From assembly GCF_000829695.1 (NCBI RefSeq), contig NZ_BBNN01000030.1, positions 75,904 through 139,903 on the forward strand: a stretch of DNA of 64,000 bases, read 5' to 3'. The notes below the pieces were generated by a model. The model worked only from the letters and a program-made list of their open reading frames with translations, was not told the origin of the DNA and ran no database searches. This document shows positions 57,852 to 64,000 of the stretch, piece after piece. A program made the position numbers and the translations under genes. The stretch comes from Streptomyces sp. NBRC 110035. GTDB lineage: Bacteria; Actinomycetota; Actinomycetes; Streptomycetales; Streptomycetaceae. Numbering within the stretch: position 1 is the first letter of the stretch; each line of letters opens with the position of its first letter.

Positions 57852-59348
57852 ATGGTCAACGGGCTCGGCAACGGCGTGACGGGAACGGCCGCAGGGGGTG
57901 CGCCGGAGAGACTCTGGACCGGAGAGGACATTGCCGTACGGCTCCTGAGGTTCTACGACGAGAAGACCAGCACCCGTGCCATCACGCGCCTCCAGTTCGT
58001 GGAGCACGTCGGCTACCTGCTCTTCCTGAAGCTGGACCATGAGCGCTCACAGCGGCCGGGACGGTTCGCCCGCAAGTCCGTTGCCCCCGAAGGAGCCTGG
58101 CCGAAGCTCACGGACCTCGGCGGGGACGCCCTGCACAGCGGACTCACCGATCTCATGCGTGAGCTCGACGACCAGGCACCCAGCCGCTCCGACCGGCGGG
58201 TCGCCGGCATGGTCTTCCGCGACGCCCAGCCCTGGGACCTCGGCCGCATGGCCGAACTCGCCAAGCTGATCACGGAGCAGATAGACCACTACCAGTGGCG
58301 GCTCATACCCCAGACCGAACTGGGGCGTGCCTTCACCATCATGCTGCGCGCCTGCCGGGAGGACATCGACCGAAAGATCGACACCGGTCAGACGCTGACC
58401 CCGTTTCCCGTCCTGAACGCTGTCGTCAAGATCCTCGACGTAGGGCCCGACGACATCGTCATCGACCCGGCCTGCGGCACCGGCTCCACGCTCATCGCGG
58501 CCTACCAGGAGATGCAGTCCACCGACCCGGCCGCCATTGCCGGAGCGGACCTGGACGCCCAGATGTGCCGGCTCGCCACCCTGAACATCCTGTTCAACAC
58601 GGGCCGCCCTTTCTCTGACCCCGCGCCGGTGAAGCTCGCGGACACCCTCACGCACAAGGTCCCCGTGGTGCGGGAAGACAGCACGCTCCCCACCGTGGCC
58701 ATCTGCAACCCGCCCTTCAGAAGCGACGGCGTGGTGCCCAACGCCACCATGCGCGACGACTTCCTTGCCTACGGAGACTTCCCCACCAACTTCCTCCAGC
58801 ACCTCATGGTCACTCTGGGGTCAGGGGCGCGGGCTGCGGTGTTCGTGCCCGACGGTGTGCTGTTCGGCGCAGGCGCGGCAGCCACCGCAAGGCGCGCGCT
58901 GCTGAAGAACTGCGACGTGCACACGCTCCTGCGGCTGCCCACCGGGATGTTCCACCGCAAGGGAGTGAAGTCGAACATCCTCTTCTTCACCAAGTCCACC
59001 CCTAAGCCGAACGGCCAGCCCGTCACGCAGAACCTGTGGGTCTACGACGCCCGCACGGGCAACCATCGCACGGACACCGGGAACCCGGTCACGGAGGCCG
59101 ACTTCGACGACTTCGTCGCCGCGTGTATGCCTGGTGGGGACATCACCGAACGCACCGAGTCGGAGCGCTTCCGTCGCTACCCGGTGAACGAGCTGCTGGA
59201 CCACCCGGCCGTGACCTTCGACCTGAAGGCCAACCTCGCGCCGGAGGTGGACGACTTCGGCTCCCCGAAGGAGATCGCCACCGGGATCGCCGATCTGCTG
59301 GACACCGCCGCAATGCACTTCCGTGAGGTTGCGGAGGCTTTGCCGTAG
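57852..59348 (+). CDS. Second HsdM-like N6-adenine methylase
   Basis: A 498-aa N6-adenine methylase. It shows the same architecture as HsdM: RAITRLQFVEHVGYLLFLKLDHE in the N-terminal domain, DPACGTGSTL (Asp205) for SAM, and NPPF (Asn286) in AICNPPFRSDG for catalysis. TLLRLPTGMFHRKGVKSNILFF matches the same segment of the first methylase, and KEIATGIADLLDTAAMHFREVAEAL is a C-terminal helix. Overall similarity to the first is moderate, so it is an old paralogue, not a recent duplication. No second HsdS gene is present. It could replace HsdM, form a mixed M1-M2-S complex, or act alone. ATG 57852 has a weak ribosome site and no clear promoter. Confidence 0.88.
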   Translation: MVNGLGNGVTGTAAGGAPERLWTGEDIAVRLLRFYDEKTSTRAITRLQFVEHVGYLLFLKLDHERSQRPGRFARKSVAPEGAWPKLTDLGGDALHSGLTDLMRELDDQAPSRSDRRVAGMVFRDAQPWDLGRMAELAKLITEQIDHYQWRLIPQTELGRAFTIMLRACREDIDRKIDTGQTLTPFPVLNAVVKILDVGPDDIVIDPACGTGSTLIAAYQEMQSTDPAAIAGADLDAQMCRLATLNILFNTGRPFSDPAPVKLADTLTHKVPVVREDSTLPTVAICNPPFRSDGVVPNATMRDDFLAYGDFPTNFLQHLMVTLGSGARAAVFVPDGVLFGAGAAATARRALLKNCDVHTLLRLPTGMFHRKGVKSNILFFTKSTPKPNGQPVTQNLWVYDARTGNHRTDTGNPVTEADFDDFVAACMPGGDITERTESERFRRYPVNELLDHPAVTFDLKANLAPEVDDFGSPKEIATGIADLLDTAAMHFREVAEALP

Positions 59349-59356
59349 ATAGAAGT

Positions 59357-59385
59357 GGGAGGCTACTGCGCCCAGCAGCCCTCCC
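59357..59385. terminator. Terminator between second methylase and DUF397 gene
   Basis: GGGAGG (59357-59362) pairs with CCTCCC (59380-59385) and CTGC (59366-59369) with GCAG (59375-59378). It sits in the 46-bp convergent gap and probably serves both strands. Confidence 0.65.
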
Positions 59386-59394
59386 CGTGTTCGC

Positions 59395-59589
59395 TCAGCC
59401 AGCCGCGGCGAAGGCCACGAACGTGGCCCAACCGTCTGCCCGCACGGAGAGGTGCGGCCGGTGCACGTCCTTGGAGTCACGGACATGGATTACGACGGTG
59501 TCGACCGCGACCTCCACGCACTCGCCCCCCTCGTTACCGCTGTAGCTGCTCTTGCGCCAGACGAGCTGTCGGAAGCTCTCAGCACTCAT
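59395..59589 (-). CDS. DUF397 protein
   Basis: A 64-aa protein with the family signature: LVWRKSSYSGNEGGECVEVAVD near the start, then VVIHVRDSKD and WATFVAFAAAG at the end. DUF397 proteins are abundant in Streptomyces, nearly always beside an XRE/DUF5753 regulator, and are thought to act as its small partner (WhiJ- and AbaA-type loci). The start ATG overlaps the end of the regulator gene by 11 nt, so the pair is coupled. Confidence 0.93.
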   Translation of the reverse strand: MSAESFRQLVWRKSSYSGNEGGECVEVAVDTVVIHVRDSKDVHRPHLSVRADGWATFVAFAAAG

Positions 59590-60463
59590 CGTCGGTCTGC
59601 ATCCTCTCGATCAGAGCCAGAGACTCTCGCGGAGTGAGTGCCTGGGCCCCGATACTGCCGTAGCGTGCGGCCAGAATACGGACCTCGTCCATGTCCGTGG
59701 CCAGACGTGCGACAGCCTGTACTTCTGTGTACCCCACCTGAGGCTTTCCCTTTGGTGTCAGCAAGGTGAAAGAACCGCCCATACAGGCATGCTCGGATCG
59801 GTTTGTGGGCATCACCTGCAACTCGACTGTGCGGAACCGTCCGAGTTCGAGTAGCCGGGACAACTGCTCCTTGTGGACCTCTGGGCCGCCGATCGGTCGA
59901 CGAAGTACTACCTCTTCGATCACGGCAGTCACCATGGGCGGGGGCCATTCGGTCAGGATGTGTTGGCGGTCCGTCCTTGAGGTCACTCGCTGTTCGATGG
60001 TCTCCTCTGTCAGTAAGGGCTTCCGCATCTCGTACAGCGCCCGGGTTCGCCGTTCGGTCTGGAACAGCCCGGGGACGTCATGGTTGTTGTAGAAGTTGAC
60101 CTCAACCGCCTCCGCCTCCAGCCGCGCATAGTCCCGGAACCAAGCCGGGTGCCGGACTCGTGCACGTGCCTTGGCCCGCGCCACGTCCTCCTTCGTCGCC
60201 TTCAGGAGTCCGCCCGCATCGAGCAGGTCGTCCGCCGCGTCGAGGAACTCGGGCTGAGGCGTTCTGCGGCCCCGTTCCAGGGACGAGACCTGGTCCTCGC
60301 CGTACCCCAGCCGGTCGCCCAACTCCTTTTGGGTCAGGCCGGCGCGCTCCCGCAGGAGTTTGACCTGTCTGCCGACAGCCCGGTTCAGGTCGATGAGGCC
60401 GTCCGCGTCCTCCGAGGGCTCGGGGCGGCCTTCGGTGTCGTTCTGACGGGGTCCCGATGTCAT
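59579..60463 (-). CDS. XRE-family regulator with DUF5753 domain
   Basis: A 294-aa DNA-binding protein. The helix-turn-helix is at about 28-82 (VGRQVKLLRERAGLTQKELGDRLGYGEDQVSSLERGRRTP in pieces), followed by a DUF5753 ligand/partner domain (from about 95: PAWFRDYARLEAEA, VPGLFQTE, ACMGGSFTLLTPKGKPQVGYTE). ATG 60463 has GGGGGAAG upstream; GTG 60466 is an alternative. It is divergent from a HATPase gene across 138 bp holding two inverted repeats. This XRE-DUF397-HATPase trio is a known Streptomyces arrangement linked to development; here it lies inside a defence island. Confidence 0.93.
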   Translation of the reverse strand: MTSGPRQNDTEGRPEPSEDADGLIDLNRAVGRQVKLLRERAGLTQKELGDRLGYGEDQVSSLERGRRTPQPEFLDAADDLLDAGGLLKATKEDVARAKARARVRHPAWFRDYARLEAEAVEVNFYNNHDVPGLFQTERRTRALYEMRKPLLTEETIEQRVTSRTDRQHILTEWPPPMVTAVIEEVVLRRPIGGPEVHKEQLSRLLELGRFRTVELQVMPTNRSEHACMGGSFTLLTPKGKPQVGYTEVQAVARLATDMDEVRILAARYGSIGAQALTPRESLALIERMQTDDEC

Positions 60464-60532
60464 CACGCTTCCCCCAACTCACCTGCCCCCGCCCGGTTGC
60501 TCCCGTCAGAACGGACACGCAACCGTCAGCAG

Positions 60533-60583
60533 CGGTACAGGTGCGTGCTGTACCGGTGGTTCTTCTGGTCGGCGTACGACCAG
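60533..60583. promoter_or_regulatory. Two inverted repeats in the divergent XRE/HATPase promoter region
   Basis: CGGTACAG-N7-CTGTACCG (60533-60555) and CTGGTCG-N5-CGACCAG (60565-60583) stand 10 nt apart, about one helical turn. They are good candidates for operators of the adjacent XRE regulator. Confidence 0.6.
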
Positions 60584-60601
60584 TCGGCCACGCTCTGTCA
60601 C

Positions 60602-61075
60602 ATGAAGTACGAAATCCGTGACCGATCCTGTCCGCCCCGCCGACTTCCCGCGCCCGCCCCCTTCCGTCAGCAGTTCAGCTCGACCAGATGCGGAGCACGG
60701 CTTGCTTGTCTCCTCGCGGCTCAACAGTTGGCGGACTGGGGGTGGGCCAGGGGCGGCGAATACCTGGAGGCCGCCGAGCTGGTGGTGGGTGAACTCGCCG
60801 CGAACGCGGTCACCCACGGCCGCGTGCCCGGCAGGGACTTCCTGCTCACGATGACGCTGGTCAGGCCCCAGGAGAGCGGCTCCGGCACCCTCCGGATCGA
60901 GGTGGCGGACAGCAGGGGAGAGCGGCTGCCCTTCCCGGCGCCGGAGCCCTGCCCGGACGGAGAGCACGGCCGTGGACTGGTCCTCGTGAGCGCGCTCGCG
61001 GCCCGGTGGGGCGTCGTACCCCGGTCGCCCTCGGGAAAGACCGTATGGGCCGAGCTGCCAAGTCCGCCGGGATGA
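60602..61075 (+). CDS. HATPase (RsbW-like anti-sigma-type) ATP-binding protein
   Basis: A 157-aa GHKL/HATPase_c protein. The N-box is AAELVVGELAANAVTHG, the G1 box VADSRGERLPF and the G2 box HGRGLVLVSALAARWG. Such single-domain proteins resemble the anti-sigma kinases RsbW/SpoIIAB and are numerous in Streptomyces; the partner is unknown. ATG 60602 starts it. No ribosome site is visible, so the mRNA may be leaderless. The gene is divergent from the XRE-DUF397 pair and convergent with the AIPR gene (46-nt gap). Confidence 0.9.
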   Translation: MKYEIRDRSCPPRRLPAPAPFRQQFSSTRCGARLACLLAAQQLADWGWARGGEYLEAAELVVGELAANAVTHGRVPGRDFLLTMTLVRPQESGSGTLRIEVADSRGERLPFPAPEPCPDGEHGRGLVLVSALAARWGVVPRSPSGKTVWAELPSPPG

Positions 61076-61121
61076 GGCGGCGCGTGATCTCAACTGCCTG
61101 CCTCGCCCCTCTGCCCGACGA

Positions 61122-63293
61122 TTACGACAGGTGCTCGTCCTCGGCCGCCTCCGCGGCTGCGATCCGCTGCCACAGCCGCTCCGCGATCTCGACCAGCGTT
61201 CCCTCACCCGGCACCCGCCACTGCTTGGGCCCCTGGACCGCGCTCCACTGCTCCTTCCAGTCGGCCTCGTTCCACATCTGGGAGACCAGCCCCGTCGGCG
61301 AGTAGCGCTTGCCGTCGGCTTCCCAGAGGAGCGGCGACTTGCGGTCGTTCACCCAACTCGCGCGGCGACGCCGGGGGTCGGCGTTGAGCCAGGCGCCGAT
61401 GGCGAGTTCCTCGACGGCGCTGGGGGCGTACTCCAGACGCGTACCCTCCTCGATCGCGTCGTGGTCGACCAGCAGCCGCACGGTCTGGGGCCTGCGCTGT
61501 CGTGTCCGCCCGGCGGTCTTCAACAGCGCAGCCAGGTTCATGGGGGAGTCGGGCCCGGCGCCGCGGTCCAGTGTGCCCAGCACCGCCGAGGCCAGGCGCG
61601 CACAGCGCTCCTCGTTCGCGAAGGTGCTGGTGACGAAGCTCTTGGGGGTGAAGAGGTGGTCGACCATGCTGATGAGACAGGCCAGTACGGCGCTCACCTG
61701 GTTCGGGACATCCGCGAGTACGCCTGCCCACTCGCTGTCGGAATCGTCGAACCGTTCCCGCCCGATGCGCTGGAAGACCAGATGGGCCACCAGGAGCCCA
61801 CCACTGTCCACGACAGCGGCCGGGCGTCCGGTGAGCTTCGCCCGCGTCGTCGTCAGCTCGTCACGTACCACCCGGAACACCTGGACCGCACGCCAGATCT
61901 GCTGAGCGCTCGGCTGCTGCCCGAAGAGACGCGTGTAGGCACCGCTCGGCCCCTCGCTCCACAGGGCGTTGGTCGATCCCTTGACCCGCACGGCGAGCGA
62001 CGAGTCGCGGTGCATGCAGGCCAGGGCGGTGGCCGCCTCCGTGACCGAACAGCCCGACTCGGGTGCGGGGTCCAGCTCGCCGCGACGGAAGACGTACTCC
62101 TTGTCGAGGGAAATGCGGAAGTCCTTTTGGATCTCCCCCTGGACCGGGTCGATCGCGATGAAGTCCCGGCGCTCCATGTGGTTCTGCGTGTTGGTGGCCT
62201 TGGTGATGGAGCGGCCGAACCCTTCCGGTGTCCCGTCCAGAGAGATGACGCGCACCATCACGTACGCCTCCCCGCTGGCGTCCGCGTCCTTCTCGTACGC
62301 CCGGAACGCGGAGGTCACCGTCTGTGCGCCGTTGACGACGCTGGCGTTGGTCAGCGTGAGGACGGTCGGCTGTCCCACCGCCCGCTTGAAGGGGTACTCC
62401 TGGGCAATCTCGTCACACTGCACGGTGATGCCGTTGTGACGGTAGAGGAAGCCCTCCGGGTCCTCCAGCATCGAGTCGACCATGGTCTGGTTGACTCCGG
62501 TCAGCCCGAGCGAACGGCGGACGTTACGGTCGTACAGGCGTTCTCCGTGCCCCTCACCCTCGCCCTTGCCGCCGTACCAGCGGGCCAGCTGATCGGCGCT
62601 GACCTCGCCGATCACCGCCTTGAACGGTGTCTCGCGGGCGTACCACTCGCGGTTCATGGTCGCCTTGAGTGTGATCGGTTGCGGCTCGAGGTCTTCCCGG
62701 ACGGCCCGGTGGAAGTCGGCCTGGCTCACCACCCGGTACGCGACGGTCCGGCCGAGTCCGCCGAATTCCCGGGCGGCCTCGTCCAGGATGTCGCGGGTCT
62801 CCTGGGAGAGGCGGCCGTCGCCCATGAGGGCAATGACCAGGTTGACCTTGCAGGTGGGAAGCTGGAGGACACCGTGCACGCGGTCCGACAGGAGTTGCAG
62901 TCGCTCGTTGAAGTGGTCGAGGTCGCGATTGTCGAGCTTCTTGAGCCCGTGGACCAGCTTGAGGGCGGCTTCCGTGTCGAAGCCGGCCGTCCCCTTGTCC
63001 TTCCACTTGGCCTGGACGAGGTAGATCTCCGAGCCCGAAGCGGAGAACGCCACACAGTCGATGCCGAAGTCGTCGCGGCCGTCGATGACTCCGGCTGCCG
63101 CCTCTTCCGATGTGCAGTCCGTGAGGATCCGGGCCGCCTTCGCCGAGACCGCCCGCGACAGCAGAGCAGTTTCACGCTCCTTGGGATCCTTCTTCACGAA
63201 GTCGTCCATGGAGATGGTCTCCCCGAACTCCTTCAGCAACGCCTTCCTGATGTGCTGAACCTCCAGCGGCATGTTCTGCCCGCCCTGCGTCAT
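61122..63293 (-). CDS. AIPR-family phage-resistance protein with Mrr-like nuclease domain
   Basis: A 723-aa protein. The N-terminal ~200 residues carry an Mrr-type PD-(D/E)xK variant, Asp79 in DDFGIDCVAF and Gln94-Ala-Lys96 in EIYLVQAKWK, in the GxD...QxK pattern of restriction endonucleases. The central region (YDRNVRRSLG, NQTMVDSMLEDPEGFLYRHNGITV, NASVVNGAQTV, then ATNTQNHMERRDFIAIDPVQ) is the AIPR (abortive infection phage resistance, PF10592) signature. ATG 63293 follows GGGGGA. The promoter region is strikingly AT-rich. It is transcribed against the hsd genes as its own unit. How it senses phage is unknown. Confidence 0.88.
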   Translation of the reverse strand: MTQGGQNMPLEVQHIRKALLKEFGETISMDDFVKKDPKERETALLSRAVSAKAARILTDCTSEEAAAGVIDGRDDFGIDCVAFSASGSEIYLVQAKWKDKGTAGFDTEAALKLVHGLKKLDNRDLDHFNERLQLLSDRVHGVLQLPTCKVNLVIALMGDGRLSQETRDILDEAAREFGGLGRTVAYRVVSQADFHRAVREDLEPQPITLKATMNREWYARETPFKAVIGEVSADQLARWYGGKGEGEGHGERLYDRNVRRSLGLTGVNQTMVDSMLEDPEGFLYRHNGITVQCDEIAQEYPFKRAVGQPTVLTLTNASVVNGAQTVTSAFRAYEKDADASGEAYVMVRVISLDGTPEGFGRSITKATNTQNHMERRDFIAIDPVQGEIQKDFRISLDKEYVFRRGELDPAPESGCSVTEAATALACMHRDSSLAVRVKGSTNALWSEGPSGAYTRLFGQQPSAQQIWRAVQVFRVVRDELTTTRAKLTGRPAAVVDSGGLLVAHLVFQRIGRERFDDSDSEWAGVLADVPNQVSAVLACLISMVDHLFTPKSFVTSTFANEERCARLASAVLGTLDRGAGPDSPMNLAALLKTAGRTRQRRPQTVRLLVDHDAIEEGTRLEYAPSAVEELAIGAWLNADPRRRRASWVNDRKSPLLWEADGKRYSPTGLVSQMWNEADWKEQWSAVQGPKQWRVPGEGTLVEIAERLWQRIAAAEAAEDEHLS

Positions 63294-63435
63294 GCATCCC
63301 CCAACATCGAGGTCTCGACCAACCGGGCAGTTTAACCACATCAGATGATTGCTAACCGGCCAAATGGCCTATTCTGTAAGTGATTTGATGGTAGCGAAGG
63401 TATCTTGTGGGCTAAAATAAAACCGGTCGACCTGT
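63294..63435. other. AT-rich boundary region
   Basis: Between the AIPR start and the truncated TPR protein the base composition falls well below the genome average (TTTAACCACATCAGATGATT, TGGGCTAAAATAAAACC). It must contain the AIPR promoter. No att-like repeat or integrase is visible. Confidence 0.6.
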
Positions 63436-63903
63436 TTGATTTCCTGCGGGCACCGGTTGCGCGATGCCCTGCCCGGGCTGAACGCGCACACGCTCTGCCG
63501 CAGTGCCCCCGGCGACGAGATGCCGTTCTGGGCGATGGCCTGGGGTCCACCGGTCGCGTCGGTGTATTCCCGCACCGCCAAGGTCCACGAGCCCCTGGGA
63601 GACCACCGGGCCGCCGCCGAGCAGTACGCGCTGGCCGCCACGGCCCGCCCGGCGGACACCTATGCGCGGATCGTTGCCCTGGACCTGGTGGCGGGCGCGG
63701 AGATGCACCTCAAGCGCGGCAGCATCGAGCAGGCGTGCGCCACCTGGCACCGGGCCATCGACCACATGGGCGGTGTCCGCTCCGTCCGTACCCGCAAGGC
63801 GGTCTCCCGTATGCGCGGCGACCTCGCACGCTTCCGGGCCCGTGGCCTGCGGTGCGTGGCCGAGCTCGACGAACGGGGGCGTGACTTCCTCGCTGGCGTC
63901 TGA
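63436..63903 (+). pseudogene. TPR-type regulator fragment (C-terminal part)
   Basis: The frame encodes about 155 aa. From SVYSRTAKVHEPLGDHRAAAEQYALAATARPADTYARIV the sequence consists of TPR-like helices (GSIEQACATWHRAIDHMGGVRSVRTRKAVSRMRGDLARF). I recognise this as the C-terminal part of a common Streptomyces XRE/TPR regulator that is usually over 400 aa. The N-terminal DNA-binding half is absent and the frame begins with an unlikely TTG in AT-rich DNA, so this is probably a relic cut by the island insertion. Confidence 0.65.
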
Positions 63904-63905
63904 CC

Positions 63906-64000
63906 TCAGCGGCACCCGGAGAAACGGCGGACGACCGGCTCCAGGTAGCCCGCGTGCGGACCGGTCAGAACAGCCAGTTCGTCCGGTGAGCGCAGCAGGG
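63906..64000 (-). CDS. Possible C-terminal end of a leftward gene, partial
   Basis: On the minus strand an open frame enters from the window edge and ends at a TGA (63908-63906). The 30 visible residues end PVVRRFSGCR. It would be convergent with the TPR fragment. Too little is seen to name it. Confidence 0.35.
   Translation of the reverse strand, partial: LLRSPDELAVLTGPHAGYLEPVVRRFSGCR

Noticed and set aside
57785..58042. Small gene bridging the two methylases
   Set aside because: The frame starts inside the perfect hairpin and overlaps the second methylase in another frame; the translation has no conserved features.
50928..63293. BREX, DISARM, Dnd or Pgl system
   Set aside because: No PglZ, BrxC/DrmA-type helicase, Dnd sulfur-transfer or PglW-type kinase genes are present. 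The R, S and M subunits are typical type I restriction components.

Overview
The window is high-GC actinobacterial DNA, almost certainly Streptomyces. Frequent GTG and TTG starts, promoters placed 6-8 nt before start codons, U-less long-stem terminators and DUF397/XRE pairs all point that way. The gene order rne - rplU - rpmA - obg - proB - proA - nadD - rsfS - leuS - degV - comEA - comEC - holA - rpsT - lepA is, as I recall it, the order of the S. coelicolor chromosomal core (about SCO2599 down to SCO2561). Most of the window is therefore conserved core, with three accessory insertions.

Region 1 (1-8.9 kb): the 3' part of an RNase E/G gene, then an inserted catalase cassette (catR-like Fur repressor, divergent catA, ankyrin protein), then rplU-rpmA and obg. 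Region 2 (9.0-19.1 kb, accessory): a phoD alkaline phosphatase relic broken by a ~29-nt hairpin insertion, followed by a cell-wall glycopolymer locus. That locus has a sulfotransferase-like protein, a cytidylyltransferase-SDR fusion resembling TarI-TarJ, two TagF-like polymerase paralogues with a long extra segment in the catalytic domain, a truncated GT2 gene, and a polysaccharide pyruvyl transferase. Region 3 (19.2-30 kb): proB, proA, two related single-pass membrane proteins, an M48 protease, nadD, a degenerate LCP/LytR_C protein, rsfS and a histidine phosphatase. Region 4 (30-34 kb): two identical tRNA-Ala(GGC) genes around a small CxxC protein, then a coupled NuoF-like/ferredoxin fusion and b-type-cytochrome-like membrane protein. 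Region 5 (34-50.6 kb): leuS with a Leu-Leu-Leu leader peptide and attenuator, degV, comEA-comEC, an arylamine N-acetyltransferase, holA, rpsT, lepA and an acyl-CoA synthetase.

Region 6 (50.9-63.9 kb, accessory) is a defence island. A translationally coupled type I restriction operon hsdR-hsdS-hsdM is followed, beyond a 22-bp perfect hairpin, by a second HsdM-like methylase without its own HsdS. An AIPR-family protein with an Mrr-like nuclease motif lies on the opposite strand. Between them sits a regulatory trio: an XRE/DUF5753 regulator and a DUF397 protein, divergent from a HATPase. The island ends in unusually AT-rich DNA and a truncated TPR protein, which looks like an insertion boundary.

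The most interesting leads are the two-methylase type I locus with its embedded XRE-DUF397-HATPase trio and AIPR nuclease, the leucine attenuator of leuS, the modified-teichoic-acid locus, and the hairpin-disrupted phoD. All functional statements are from reading the sequence and from family knowledge; no searches were run.
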